Positions 25,402 through 34,745 of a DNA stretch of 64,000 bases are shown here, one piece after another (the first letter of the stretch is position 1; every line of letters begins with the position of its first letter). The DNA is taken from assembly GCA_903889565.1 (NCBI GenBank), contig CAISYC010000058.1, positions 1 through 64,000 on the forward strand, read 5' to 3'. This DNA is from an uncultured beta proteobacterium. Its GTDB lineage: Bacteria; Pseudomonadota; Gammaproteobacteria; Burkholderiales; SG8-41. A program made the position numbers and the translations under genes. The notes below the pieces were generated by a model. The model had not been told where the DNA came from and searched no databases. It saw only the letters and a program-made list of their open reading frames with translations.

Positions 25402-26363
25402 TCCGGCCTGACCTTGCCCGCCTTGATCACCTGTGCCCATTTTGCCGTTTCCGCGCGCAGAAAGGCCGCGTATTGCTCGGGGCCGAGTCCGCTGATTTCA
25501 TAACCATCGCGAACGAGGCGCTCACGCTCCTCCGGCGCCAGCACGCGGCGCGCAATTTCGTCGTGCAGTTTGATCACGATCTCGCGCGGCGTTCCCGCCG
25601 GCGCGAGGATGCCGTTCCAGTTGGTCGATTCGAAACCCGGCAGGCCCTGCTCGGCAATCGTCGGCACCTCAGGCAGCAGAACGAAGCGCGTGAGCGAAGT
25701 CACGCCGAGCGGACGCACGCGTTGGTCTTTCACCAGTGGAATCGTCACCGGAATCGGGAACATGCGCAGATCGATCTGCCCGGCGATCATGTCGCTGATC
25801 GCCTGCGAGGCGCCCTTGTAGGGCACATGCGTCATTTTGATGCCCGTCAGCGTGCTGAAGAGTTCGATCGTCAGATGCCCGGTCGAGCCGATGCCGGAGG
25901 TGCCGTAGATCAACTGCCCGGGTCTCGCCTTCGCCAGCGTAACGAGTTCTTTGATGTTTTTCGCCGGCACGCCGGGATGCACGACGAACACGCTCGCCGT
26001 CTGTGTGACGAGTATCACCGGCGCGAACTGGCGCAGCGGTTCGTAGCCGAGCTTGTCGTAGAGACTCGGCGCAATCGTCAGCGGCGTCGGATTGCCCATC
26101 AGCAGCGTGTAACCATCGGGAGACGCCTTCGATACATATTCGGTGGCGACGATGCCGCCGGCGGCGGCGCGATTCTCGATCACCACCGGCTGGCCCCAGG
26201 CCTCGGTGAGTTTCTGCCCGATCAGGCGTGCATTGACGTCCTGCGGTCCACCCGGCGTGAACGGCACCACGATGCGGATGAGGCGCGACGGATAATTCTG
26301 CGCCGCAGCGTTCACCACACTGCCGGTCACGATTGCCGCCAACACAAACGACGTCAAACGCAC
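25398..26363 (-). CDS. Bug-family TTT binding protein (GTG start)
   Basis: 321 residues from GTG 26363, with ggaggag seven bases upstream. The signal peptide ends near VVNAAA before QNYPSRLIRIVVPFTPGGPQ. It carries SPDGYTLLMGNP and HVPYKGASQ. It is first in a two-Bug operon followed by the 67-residue ORF. It is divergent from the hydrolase gene, leaving about 200 bp for both promoters. Confidence 0.9.
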   Translation of the reverse strand: MRLTSFVLAAIVTGSVVNAAAQNYPSRLIRIVVPFTPGGPQDVNARLIGQKLTEAWGQPVVIENRAAAGGIVATEYVSKASPDGYTLLMGNPTPLTIAPSLYDKLGYEPLRQFAPVILVTQTASVFVVHPGVPAKNIKELVTLAKARPGQLIYGTSGIGSTGHLTIELFSTLTGIKMTHVPYKGASQAISDMIAGQIDLRMFPIPVTIPLVKDQRVRPLGVTSLTRFVLLPEVPTIAEQGLPGFESTNWNGILAPAGTPREIVIKLHDEIARRVLAPEERERLVRDGYEISGLGPEQYAAFLRAETAKWAQVIKAGKVRPE

Positions 26364-26560
26364 CCTGCACTCCTCCGTGATCTTGTGCGACGGCTCTGGC
26401 GGCCGCCGGCTTTGTTGGCGCGAATCTACGCTGAATTTTGCAGCGCGGCCAGCCGGCGGTTGATGCGCCCTTTACAGATAAGCATCGGCACCGTAATGTG
26501 CTCGCCTTACCCGCGACGGCTCCCGCATGCCGCCGGTCATAAAAAAGCACAGGAGAGATC

Positions 26561-27766
26561 ATGGCAGCACACAAAGTCGACAAGGCCGCCCAGTTGGCGG
26601 CGCTCCCCATCCGCGCCGACGAAGATCCCTTCGTCGTCGCCATCGGCGGCTTCTACCGCCGCTGGTTCAATCTTGTCGATGATCTGCAGCCGATGCTCGA
26701 CACCGTCGCCACACTGAAGGGCACCGAGGACGAAGACTGGGTGCCGGCGTGGAGCGCGGTGGCGGCGAAATTCGAGAAGGAAGCGGAAGACGCATTGAAG
26801 CGCGGCGACAAGGCTGCCGCGCGCAGCGGCTTCATGCATGCCAAGACCTATTACAGCCTTGCGCGCTTTCCGGCGCCCTATCACTCCGGCTCGCCGATCT
26901 GCCCGCCGGAAATGAGTGCGATCAAAAAAGAATCCTACGAGCGTTACCTCGAATGCTTTCGCCGCACCGTCGAATTGCGCGAAGGCTCGCATGAGGTGAT
27001 CAAGGTCGAACGCGACGGCAAAACGGCAGTCGGTTATCTGCGTGTGCCGAAGGGCGCCTCGGCCACCAACAAAGTGCCGGCGGTGCTGGTGATGTGCGGC
27101 GGCGACATGTACAAGGAAGACCGCGAGAAATACGCCGACGGCGCGATGAACGAAGGCATGGCCGCACTGGTGGTCGATGCGCCGGGCACCGGACAGACAT
27201 CGTTCGCGCATGCGCCCGAATCAGTGGTGGCGTGGCAATCGGCACTCGACGCGCTGCAGAAACGCCCGGAGATCGACGGCAATCGTTTGGGCGCCTTCGG
27301 CGTCAGCCGCGGCGGCTTGTGGGTGATGCGGCTCGCCGCGCACGACCCGCGCATCAAGGCGCTGATATCCTGCGCGCCGGGCGGCGTCGGTTACTGGGGC
27401 ACCGATGAGGAACGCCGCGAACTGCGCCTCGCCGCAGTCGAACGCGCGAAGAAAAACTGGTTCGGTCCGCGCGGCACGCGGCCGGTGATCACCGAAATGA
27501 GCGAAGAAGAACAGCGCCGGGAGTTCCTGCGCTGGTCGCTGAAGGACAACGGCCTGCTCGACAAACTGACCATGCCGATGTTTCTGGTCAACGGCAAGAT
27601 CGATCACCTCACGCCGATCGGCAACCTTTACCTCGCGCTGGAGTCGGGCCCGCCCGCCGGCCGCGTGGCGCGCGTGTATCCCGACGACGGCCACATCGCG
27701 GCGAAAAACGAGCGCGAATGGGGCCCGGCGGCATGGAAGTGGCTGCGCCAGCAACTGACTGCTTGA
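26561..27766 (+). CDS. Two-domain alpha/beta hydrolase (FrsA/2,6-DHPON-hydrolase-like)
   Basis: 401 residues, no signal peptide. An N-terminal helical lid (about 1-130) precedes a hydrolase core. This architecture is seen in FrsA, in 2,6-dihydroxypseudooxynicotine C-C hydrolase and in related esterases. Motifs are VLVMCGGDMYKED (oxyanion region), the nucleophile elbow GAFGVSRGGLW, FLVNGKIDHLTP (acid Asp) and PDDGHIAAK (catalytic His). ATG 26561 with aggagag. Candidate substrates are acyl-aromatic or beta-diketone-like compounds. It is monocistronic by position. Confidence 0.83.
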   Translation: MAAHKVDKAAQLAALPIRADEDPFVVAIGGFYRRWFNLVDDLQPMLDTVATLKGTEDEDWVPAWSAVAAKFEKEAEDALKRGDKAAARSGFMHAKTYYSLARFPAPYHSGSPICPPEMSAIKKESYERYLECFRRTVELREGSHEVIKVERDGKTAVGYLRVPKGASATNKVPAVLVMCGGDMYKEDREKYADGAMNEGMAALVVDAPGTGQTSFAHAPESVVAWQSALDALQKRPEIDGNRLGAFGVSRGGLWVMRLAAHDPRIKALISCAPGGVGYWGTDEERRELRLAAVERAKKNWFGPRGTRPVITEMSEEEQRREFLRWSLKDNGLLDKLTMPMFLVNGKIDHLTPIGNLYLALESGPPAGRVARVYPDDGHIAAKNEREWGPAAWKWLRQQLTA

Positions 27767-27769
27767 AAT

Positions 27770-28000
27770 GGTTGCCGTCGCTCCCCCGCAGACGGGAGCC
27801 CGGGAACCGCAGACCAGTAAGACGTCACCGCAAGATCGAAAACCGAATGCCCCCATCCTGCCTTCCCCCGCAAGCGGGGGAAGGGGATACCCGCCTGCGC
27901 GGGAATGACGGGGTTGTCCGCCAGCGGCGTCGCGTACAGCTCTCGCCCGCCGGCGCTTTCGGTGTAATCTGTCGCCTCGTTTCACCTGACCCGCGATCAA
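27770..28000. repeat. Intergenic repeat region with strong palindromes
   Basis: Between the hydrolase and kinase genes lies a perfect palindrome, ccttcccccgc-aa-gcgggggaagg (27861-27884), followed by ggatacccgcctgcgcgggaatgacgg, a common dispersed sequence in Burkholderiales. The repeat may slow 3' decay of the hydrolase transcript. No U-tract terminator is seen. Confidence 0.65.
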
Positions 28001-28003
28001 CGC

Positions 28004-29287
28004 ATGAGCACCCTCGGCACCCTCGGCAAATACGAACTGAAAGCACAGCTCGGCCGCGGTTCATCGGGCACCGTGTATCTCGCCACCGACACGTTCACGC
28101 GCACCGATGTTGCGTTGAAAGTGCTCGACAACCGGCTGCTGTCCGATCCCGAGCATCGCCGCACCTTGCAGGGCCAGTTTCTGAACGAGGCCTCGCTGGT
28201 CGGCAAACTCTCGCATCCGCACATCGTGTCCATCCTCGACGCCTCGGTCGGCGACAACTACGGCTACGTGGCGATGGAATACGTGCCCGGCGGCAATCTG
28301 CGCTCGCTGACCGATACACAGAATCTCGCGCCGGTGGAGAAAGTGGTCGAGATCGGCTTCAAGTGCTGCGGCGCGCTCGACTACGCGCACCGTCAGGGCA
28401 TCATCCACCGCGACATCAAGCCGGCCAATATCATGGTGGTCGATGACACCAACGTGAAGGTGACCGACTTCGGCGCCGCGCTGCTGAAGGACGCCGACCG
28501 CACGCAGATTCTCGACATCGGCTCGCCCGCCTATATGTCGCCCGAGCAGGTGCGCGGCGACCCGCTGACCTTCCAGAGCGACATGTTTTCGCTCGGCACC
28601 GTGCTCTATCATCTGCTCGCCGGCGAAAAACCCTTCGTCGGCAAGGTCGGCAGCGAACTGCAAAACAAGATCCTCTACGAAGAACCGGCGCCGCTGAGCT
28701 ACGTGCGCCCGGAGCTGCCGCCCGAACTCGATCTGGTGCTGATGTCGGCGCTGGCCAAAAGCCCCGCCGCGCGCTATCCGACCTGGGCCGAGTTCGCGCT
28801 CGAACTCGCCAAGATCGGCCGCCTGTCGCGCTTCGACCAGTCAATCCTCGACAGCAGCAAGTTCGATGCGCTGCGCGCGATGAGCATGCTGAAGGCCTTC
28901 AGCGATCCGGAAATCTGGGAACTGGTGAACTGCACCAACTGGACGCGCATGCCCTCACGCAGCGTGATCGTCACCGAGGACACGCCGGGCCAGAGCCTGT
29001 TCTTTCTCGCACAGGGCGAAGTCAAGGTGACCAAGGGCGGCCGCCTGCTGAGCATCCTGCGCGCCGGCGAATGCTTCGGCGAAATGAGCTTCATCAAGGC
29101 CGGCGCGACGCCGCGCCACGCCACCGTCGAAGCGATGACCGAGGTCGTCGTCGCCGAACTCGGCGCCGCCGAAGCCGCGACCGGCGTCGGCTATTTCGCG
29201 CAATCGCATCTCATGCGCGCCCTGCTCAACACGCTGGTGGACCGGCTGGCGTTCGCCGACAGCCGGATTTCGCGGGTGATCAGCTAG
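28004..29287 (+). CDS. Ser/Thr protein kinase fused to a cyclic-nucleotide-binding-like domain
   Basis: 427 residues. The Hanks-type kinase domain (about 9-275) is complete: Gly loop LGRGSSGTVYLA, Lys in VALKVLD, IIHRDIKPANIM, TDFGAAL and the activation end SPAYMSPEQVRGD. Residues about 310-400 match a cNMP-binding/Crp-like sensor fold (SVIVTEDTPGQSLFFLAQGE, LRAGECFGEMSFI). It has no transmembrane segment, so it is cytoplasmic, unlike PknB-type receptors. The fusion suggests phosphorylation gated by a small ligand. The last 63 coding bases are duplicated exactly at 35818-35882. ATG 28004 lacks a strong ribosome-binding site. Confidence 0.9.
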   Translation: MSTLGTLGKYELKAQLGRGSSGTVYLATDTFTRTDVALKVLDNRLLSDPEHRRTLQGQFLNEASLVGKLSHPHIVSILDASVGDNYGYVAMEYVPGGNLRSLTDTQNLAPVEKVVEIGFKCCGALDYAHRQGIIHRDIKPANIMVVDDTNVKVTDFGAALLKDADRTQILDIGSPAYMSPEQVRGDPLTFQSDMFSLGTVLYHLLAGEKPFVGKVGSELQNKILYEEPAPLSYVRPELPPELDLVLMSALAKSPAARYPTWAEFALELAKIGRLSRFDQSILDSSKFDALRAMSMLKAFSDPEIWELVNCTNWTRMPSRSVIVTEDTPGQSLFFLAQGEVKVTKGGRLLSILRAGECFGEMSFIKAGATPRHATVEAMTEVVVAELGAAEAATGVGYFAQSHLMRALLNTLVDRLAFADSRISRVIS

Positions 29288-29498
29288 CCTCCGGACGCGG
29301 ACAACGGCGCCCTATCCCCTGCGGTGCGATGCCAAATCGTCGTCTCCGCATCACTATGGTTGCGGGATCTGCCGCGGTGGCGCGGTTTGCCTCAGTGTTT
29401 CTCCATTAGCTGGCGCCCGCCGGCAAACCCGGCCGGCAGATGCGGGTACCGGGATGCCATAAAGCTGTCACGCCCGACCGGTAAGCTGGGCGGTGACC

Positions 29499-30380
29499 AT
29501 GGGCGTGCTTGTCAATTTTTCTCCTGAAATCCGCGACTGGATTCTGCACAATCTCGACCGCGGTTGCGCCGGTGCTGACCTTGTCGAGAGCATGATTTCG
29601 CACAACTTCGAGCCGGCGATCGCGCGCGGACTGGTCGATGCCTTCATGCGGGCGCGCCGCGAAGGCGCGGCGCCGCCGCAGGAGGCGGTGATGATCGAAG
29701 ACGTTGTTGCAGAATACCGCTACGAAGCTTCGCGCCTCGCGCCGGGCACGGTGATTCACACGGCCGATCGCGAGATTGCGGTCTTCGCGCGGCTGGAGCG
29801 GCCGGTGATCGCGTTGCTGGGCGGGGTGATGAGCGACGAGGAATGCGAACAACTGATCGAGCTGGCGCGCCCGCGCCTGCAACCCTCCACCGTGGTCGAG
29901 CCATTGACGGGCGAAAACAAGATTGCAACCCACCGCAACAGCGACGGCATGTTTTTCAGGCTCGAAGAAACGCCGCTGATCGCCCGGCTCGACCGGCGCA
30001 TCTCCGAACTGATGAACTGTCCGCTCGAAAACGGCGAAGGCCTGCAGGTCTTGCGCTACGGGCCCGGCGCGCAAAACACCCCGCATTTCGATTTTCTGAT
30101 TTCGACGAACGCCGCCAACCGGGAATCAATTGCCCGAAGCGGCCAGCGCATCAGTTCGCTGGTCGTTTATCTCAACAATGTTGAAAGCGGCGGCGAGACG
30201 GTATTTCCGGAAGCCGGGCTTGCGGTGGCACCGCACCGTGGCAACGCCGTGTATTTCGAGTACAGCAACAGCCGGCAGGAAGTCGATCACAAATCGGTGC
30301 ACGCGGGCGGCCCTGTCCACCGGGGCGAAAAATGGGCGGTCACCAAGTGGATGCGCGAACGCCGTTTCATTTCGGCCTGA
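29499..30380 (+). CDS. 2OG-Fe(II) oxygenase, prolyl-4-hydroxylase type
   Basis: 293 residues from ATG 29499. A GTG two codons upstream is an alternative. The catalytic domain covers about residues 110-290. Iron ligands appear as His and Asp in TPHFDFL and the distal His in DHKSVHAGGPV, with the 2-oxoglutarate-binding Lys in GEKWAVTKWMRER. GGETVFPEAG is the usual jelly-roll strand. The first 70 residues (FSPEIRDWILHNLDRGCAGA) form a helical extension common in bacterial relatives. It probably hydroxylates a peptide or a small molecule. Not obviously in an operon. Confidence 0.85.
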   Translation: MGVLVNFSPEIRDWILHNLDRGCAGADLVESMISHNFEPAIARGLVDAFMRARREGAAPPQEAVMIEDVVAEYRYEASRLAPGTVIHTADREIAVFARLERPVIALLGGVMSDEECEQLIELARPRLQPSTVVEPLTGENKIATHRNSDGMFFRLEETPLIARLDRRISELMNCPLENGEGLQVLRYGPGAQNTPHFDFLISTNAANRESIARSGQRISSLVVYLNNVESGGETVFPEAGLAVAPHRGNAVYFEYSNSRQEVDHKSVHAGGPVHRGEKWAVTKWMRERRFISA

Positions 30381-30419
30381 CATCCGGCAACGTGCAGGCT
30401 CGGTATCCCGTAGCAAGAC

Positions 30420-31067
30420 CTATTCCCAGGGATTGATCGCGCCCCAGCCTCCATCCGACAAGCGCATGCGCTGCTGCAGCGGCATGGTGCCCTCGCCCTT
30501 GAGCAAGCGGCTGATCATCGGAAACACCTTGCCTATTTCAGGATCGCGGGCCCAGAGTGCGGCTTCAAATTTATAGGTGTAACTGATCGTGACTTCGATC
30601 ACCTTGTCCACGTTTGCCGCAGCAGGCGGTTCCCATTTGACGATTCTGCCAAGACTGATTTTCCCGGCGCAAAGATCGCCGCGACGGGTCACCGTTGTGC
30701 CAACCGGCGACGCGCTTGGTATATCACGTTCAAGGAAATACTTGCGCCCCGCGTCGGTCAACGAATAGCGCGAGACTTCAACGGTCACTTCCGTTTCGCC
30801 AACTTTGCGCGTCGCGGTGGCAGCGACCGACTCAACAAGGCCAAGCTTTTCGAGCACCGGCATCTGCACGGCGTCCCTGGTGTGGCCAACGTCGCTTGGG
30901 GCGACGTCGATCGGCCAGTCATATTTGCCAAGGCAGAAATCGCCGCGCTGCGCCAGATAGCGCGTCAGGGCAACGCTAAGCTGTTGCGGATCAGGATCGG
31001 TGCCGCCGCAAAATGCCGCACCGGAAAAAAACAGGCCTGCGATGGAAACAACGTGCGCGATTTTCAC
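30420..31067 (-). CDS. Exported hypothetical protein
   Basis: 215 residues from GTG 31067 (gagggg five bases upstream). An in-frame TTG further up is less likely. A signal peptide (MKIAHVVSIAGLFFSGAAFC) precedes a domain with two similar Cys-containing pieces, RGDFCLGKYDWPIDV and RGDLCAGKISLGRIV, that may form a disulphide or mark an internal duplication. The C-terminus (LKGEGTMPLQQRMRLSDGGW) is also distinctive. I do not recognise a characterised family. Confidence 0.7.
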   Translation of the reverse strand: MKIAHVVSIAGLFFSGAAFCGGTDPDPQQLSVALTRYLAQRGDFCLGKYDWPIDVAPSDVGHTRDAVQMPVLEKLGLVESVAATATRKVGETEVTVEVSRYSLTDAGRKYFLERDIPSASPVGTTVTRRGDLCAGKISLGRIVKWEPPAAANVDKVIEVTISYTYKFEAALWARDPEIGKVFPMISRLLKGEGTMPLQQRMRLSDGGWGAINPWE

Positions 31068-31118
31068 GAAACCCCTCTTCCGTCCCAAAAGAATTAAAAA
31101 CGGCCATGGCGGTTTGCA

Positions 31119-32345
31119 TTACTGCGGCGGCTGATAACCGTCGGTCAGCGTGTTGAGGAACGCCTCCAGATCCGCCAGATCCTGATCGCTCATCGGCGGT
31201 TGACTGCCCGCCGCTCTGCCGTCAAGCGGCACCTGCGTATCGATATTGTTGCGATACATCGCCGGCAGATCGTTGAATTTCTGCACTACTCCGTTGACGG
31301 TCGGATACCACAGTTCAGGATTGGTATCGCGGGTATTGTAAAAACGCAGCGCATCCTTCAGCGACTTGATCTGGCCGTTGTGGAAAAACACGCTGCGTGT
31401 CGCCACGTTGCGCAGCGTCGGCGTCTTGAACATGCCGCAATATTGCGCGCTCGCCGGGCGCGGATGATCGGGCCGGCTGCAGATTCCCATATCAAATGAC
31501 ACCGGCAGGCCGTTGACGAGACGATTGGCCGGAATGTCGGTGGTATTGCGCGGCACACCGATCGCTTCATAGGAAAAATCGGTAAACAGCGCGACGCTGC
31601 CGTTGGCACCCGCACCGCTGTAGTGGCAGGCGAAGCAATTGCCGCGGTTGGGATCCATGAACACGGCGAGGCCGCGCGCCTCGGATGCGGTCAGATCGCC
31701 GCCGATTTTGTTGCTGTCGTAGAGGTCGAACTTGCTGGTATAGGGGTGAAAGCTGGTGTCTTCCAGCTGATAAGCCTGCAGCGCCGCCTGAGCGCTGGCG
31801 AAAGCGGTCGGCACGTCGCCGAACACGGTGCTGCCGAAGATCTGTTGAAACAGTCCGGCGTATGAAGCGTTCTGAATCTTGTTGACCACATCGGCCATGC
31901 CGGCGTTGGCCATTTCGTTGAAGGACAGCAGCGGAATCTGCGTCTGCGCCGCGAGCGTCGGCGCGCGGCCATCCTGGGTAAATCCACCGCCCGGTCCCGG
32001 TGCACTGACGCCGTCAGGATTGTCGGCAAGATCGGCGTACGGCGGCGTGTAGTCCTTGTAATTCAGCGACGGCACGGCGCGGGTGCCCGGTTGATTGAGA
32101 TTGGGGCCGCCAAGCTGGACGGCAAGCGAATTCGCCGGCGCGTAATGATGCGCTGGATCGTGGCAGGTCGCGCAGGACATCTTGCCCGACGCCGAAAGAC
32201 TGGTGTCAAAAAACAGCATTTTCCCGACCTGTGCGGTCGGACTGAGAGCATTGGCATCGAAGGCGGCACCGCCGAGCAGGCCGAGCACCATCAATATGTT
32301 CATCAGCGGCGAGCTGCGCGGCGCGCGGAGCAATATACGGCACAT
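31119..32345 (-). CDS. Di-haem cytochrome c peroxidase (MauG/CcpA superfamily)
   Basis: 408 residues from ATG 32345. The frame runs further up but lacks a leader there. A signal peptide ends near ANALS, then the protein has two haem-binding motifs, SCATCHDPAHHY near residue 60 and NCFACHYSG near residue 240, plus TPTLRNVATRSVFFHNGQIK, a segment conserved in the family. Such periplasmic enzymes reduce H2O2 or oxidise protein side chains. It lies 135 bp downstream of the phosphoesterase gene on the same strand, so the two may be co-transcribed. Confidence 0.88.
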   Translation of the reverse strand: MCRILLRAPRSSPLMNILMVLGLLGGAAFDANALSPTAQVGKMLFFDTSLSASGKMSCATCHDPAHHYAPANSLAVQLGGPNLNQPGTRAVPSLNYKDYTPPYADLADNPDGVSAPGPGGGFTQDGRAPTLAAQTQIPLLSFNEMANAGMADVVNKIQNASYAGLFQQIFGSTVFGDVPTAFASAQAALQAYQLEDTSFHPYTSKFDLYDSNKIGGDLTASEARGLAVFMDPNRGNCFACHYSGAGANGSVALFTDFSYEAIGVPRNTTDIPANRLVNGLPVSFDMGICSRPDHPRPASAQYCGMFKTPTLRNVATRSVFFHNGQIKSLKDALRFYNTRDTNPELWYPTVNGVVQKFNDLPAMYRNNIDTQVPLDGRAAGSQPPMSDQDLADLEAFLNTLTDGYQPPQ

Positions 32346-32480
32346 GTCTATTTCCCAAAAAATACAGGCACGGGTTCCGGTTGAACGACGAGCAGGGCGA
32401 ACCGATGAAGATTCGCCCTGTCGCAGCCACAACGAATCGCGGACGCGGGCGGGGATGCTGCCGCCGACCGCTACCGCGAC

Positions 32481-34691
32481 TTATTTCAGCGACCAGAGGT
32501 TGGTCTGGGTCGCATCCGGCCCGACCTGCGGCGATCCGGTCACGTCGGTCGATTGTTTGTGCGTGGTGCCCGCCGGAAACACATAGGCATGGTTCATCGG
32601 ACGCACTGAATCGAAATGCGTGTCCGCGCTGCCCTGGAACTCGGGCAGGTTGAGGATGTTTGCCGCAATGAACGACTCGGTATATTTCGAGCGGTTCATG
32701 TACGAACCGGGCGCCGCCGGATCGGACAGCCCGAACATGTCCTGCAACGTGCGCACGAACGAGAAGTGGCTGTAGTAATCGCTGTCCACTATCCCCTTGG
32801 GCGCATTCGGCTGGTTGGTCAGCACGCCGAATACGCTTTCGCCATGGCCGCGGTTGCCCGACTGGTAGCCGACAATCGAAGTATCCGGCGAGAACGAACC
32901 GTCCGGATTCTGCTTCAGCGGATTGACCACCACCGGCGTCGAGGCCTTGTCCGAATTCCAGCCGCAACAGGAGTTGAAGCCCGCGGTCGCAGTGCCTTCG
33001 TCGAACATGATGACGATGGCTACGCGCTTGTTCGGGTTGTTCCACAACGGCGACGCCTGGATTTTCTTGATCACGTTGTCGGTGTAGTTGTCGCCGCGCG
33101 TGATATTGGCACTGCCCGTGCAATCGCTTGCCGTGACGTTCGAACCGACGCCGTTGACCTTGCCCTGCAGCGTAATGCCGTGCATGTCATCGCACTGATC
33201 CGGCACCAGAAAGTTCAGATGGCCGACATCGCCGCTTTGCAGATCGCTGCTGAACTGGTCGATATTGTAGTTCGCGGGCGGCGTGTATTTCGTCGAACTC
33301 AGCAGAACCGCGTCCCACTGGCCGCCGCCGAGCGTGCGGTTGCTGGTGCTGAACTCGACCGCACTGCGCACGTTCTGGTAGGCCATGCCGGGATGGTGCT
33401 TGGTTTTGTAGAGGCTCGCCGGCAGCGGCAGTTGCAGTGCCGGGTTGCCGATCTGCGACGCATTGTTGCCCAGGGTGCCGGGCGGATAAACATTGTCCAA
33501 AGCATACACGCCGGGATCACCCACGCTGTCGGTGCGGAAATCCTGGCCGGGATTCATCGACTCGCTGTAGGTGCGCCAGGTCATGCCGTTGCTGGTCAGC
33601 GCATTGAACAGATTGGATTTGCCGACGATGTTGTGATTGGTCGCCTGATTGCAGGGATTGGTAAAAGGCGAACTTCCCAGTCCAGGCACGGAATTGGTCG
33701 GGATAACGAGATCCTGCAGCGCGTTGGCGCCGGTTGCGCCGCAGTTCCACTGGTTGTCGTCGGTGATGCCGAAGTCGTCGGCGCCACCGAGTGCGGTGTA
33801 GTTCGGCTCGCTGGGGTTGCCGGTGGCGAAATAGCTGACAAACTGGTTGCCGGCATTCAGCCAGCCGTTGATCTTCGGCGCGTAAACAGAGCCCTTGATC
33901 GAACTGGTGGCTTTGTTCTCGAGCATGATGATGAAGATATTGTCGTAGCGCGGAATACCCTCGATGTTCATTGCCGTCTGCTGGGCCGCCGGTACCGAGG
34001 CGACGTCACCACGGTCCGCCATCTTGGCCGCAAAACCGAAGCGGTTGGTGAGGATGACCGATTCCTCCAGCACCGCGGATTTCGCGACCGGATCGGCGAT
34101 GGTGTTCGGATCGCTCAGCACCTGGTCGGTAGTCACGCCCAGGCGACTGGCCAGATTCTGCCGCACGGTGTAGAAATTGCCCTCGCCGTCTTCCATCATG
34201 CGCACCGCCTCGGTGGACAGCGGGGTCACAGCGATATTCGCCGGCACCAGCGGCGAGGTGGTAACCGCCGCGATCTGGTCGGCGGCGACACGGAACACGT
34301 TACGCTGCGTCACGACATGCCCGCCGTTGGTCGAGGCCGTCGAGATTTCCGCGGCCAGCGGGCCGGACGTTTTGCTCGCGAGCAGGAAGGAACCGTCGCT
34401 CTTTGTCATCACGAAAGGTTCACCGCTGTCGCAGGCTGCGTTATCGTTCAGATCGACGCAGACCTTGACCGATTGATAGACCGACGCCATCGTGCTCGAT
34501 GCGTGAGCCGAGGAGGGGTTATCGGAATTGACCGGCGGCATGAAATAGCTGCCGGCGACCACGCCTTTGACCGTCATCGTGGCGCTGGACGCGATTCCAG
34601 AGTAGGACAGCAGGAGCGCACTGGCCACGGCGGCCGAAAGCGCGGAGGAGCGAAACACGTTACGCGCGGATGCGCAGGGGATTTTTTTCAT
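32481..34691 (-). CDS. Exported AcpA/phospholipase-C-type phosphoesterase
   Basis: 736 residues with a cleavable signal (ALSAAVASALLLSYSGIASS). Residues about 40-150 form an extra N-terminal region with carboxypeptidase-regulatory or dockerin-like traits (VCVDLNDNAACDSGEPFVMT). The catalytic alkaline-phosphatase-superfamily domain starts near 245 with YDNIFIIMLENKATSS and continues with VAIVIMFDEGT and NRGHGESVFGVLTN, which supply metal and nucleophile-region residues. Relatives are acid phosphatase A and phospholipase C. It ends in a Cys-poor, Ser/Thr-rich tail. It precedes the peroxidase and follows the PEP-CTERM gene on the same strand. Confidence 0.85.
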   Translation of the reverse strand: MKKIPCASARNVFRSSALSAAVASALLLSYSGIASSATMTVKGVVAGSYFMPPVNSDNPSSAHASSTMASVYQSVKVCVDLNDNAACDSGEPFVMTKSDGSFLLASKTSGPLAAEISTASTNGGHVVTQRNVFRVAADQIAAVTTSPLVPANIAVTPLSTEAVRMMEDGEGNFYTVRQNLASRLGVTTDQVLSDPNTIADPVAKSAVLEESVILTNRFGFAAKMADRGDVASVPAAQQTAMNIEGIPRYDNIFIIMLENKATSSIKGSVYAPKINGWLNAGNQFVSYFATGNPSEPNYTALGGADDFGITDDNQWNCGATGANALQDLVIPTNSVPGLGSSPFTNPCNQATNHNIVGKSNLFNALTSNGMTWRTYSESMNPGQDFRTDSVGDPGVYALDNVYPPGTLGNNASQIGNPALQLPLPASLYKTKHHPGMAYQNVRSAVEFSTSNRTLGGGQWDAVLLSSTKYTPPANYNIDQFSSDLQSGDVGHLNFLVPDQCDDMHGITLQGKVNGVGSNVTASDCTGSANITRGDNYTDNVIKKIQASPLWNNPNKRVAIVIMFDEGTATAGFNSCCGWNSDKASTPVVVNPLKQNPDGSFSPDTSIVGYQSGNRGHGESVFGVLTNQPNAPKGIVDSDYYSHFSFVRTLQDMFGLSDPAAPGSYMNRSKYTESFIAANILNLPEFQGSADTHFDSVRPMNHAYVFPAGTTHKQSTDVTGSPQVGPDATQTNLWSLK

Positions 34692-34745
34692 AACTGATTC
34701 TCCAGATAAGTTTTCCAGGAAACGGGATCGACCGCAATAGACGGT

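Noticed and set aside
32616-34697. A 693-codon plus-strand open frame opposite the phosphoesterase gene
   Set aside because: It mirrors the real gene codon for codon and encodes an Arg/Gly-rich sequence with no recognisable fold.
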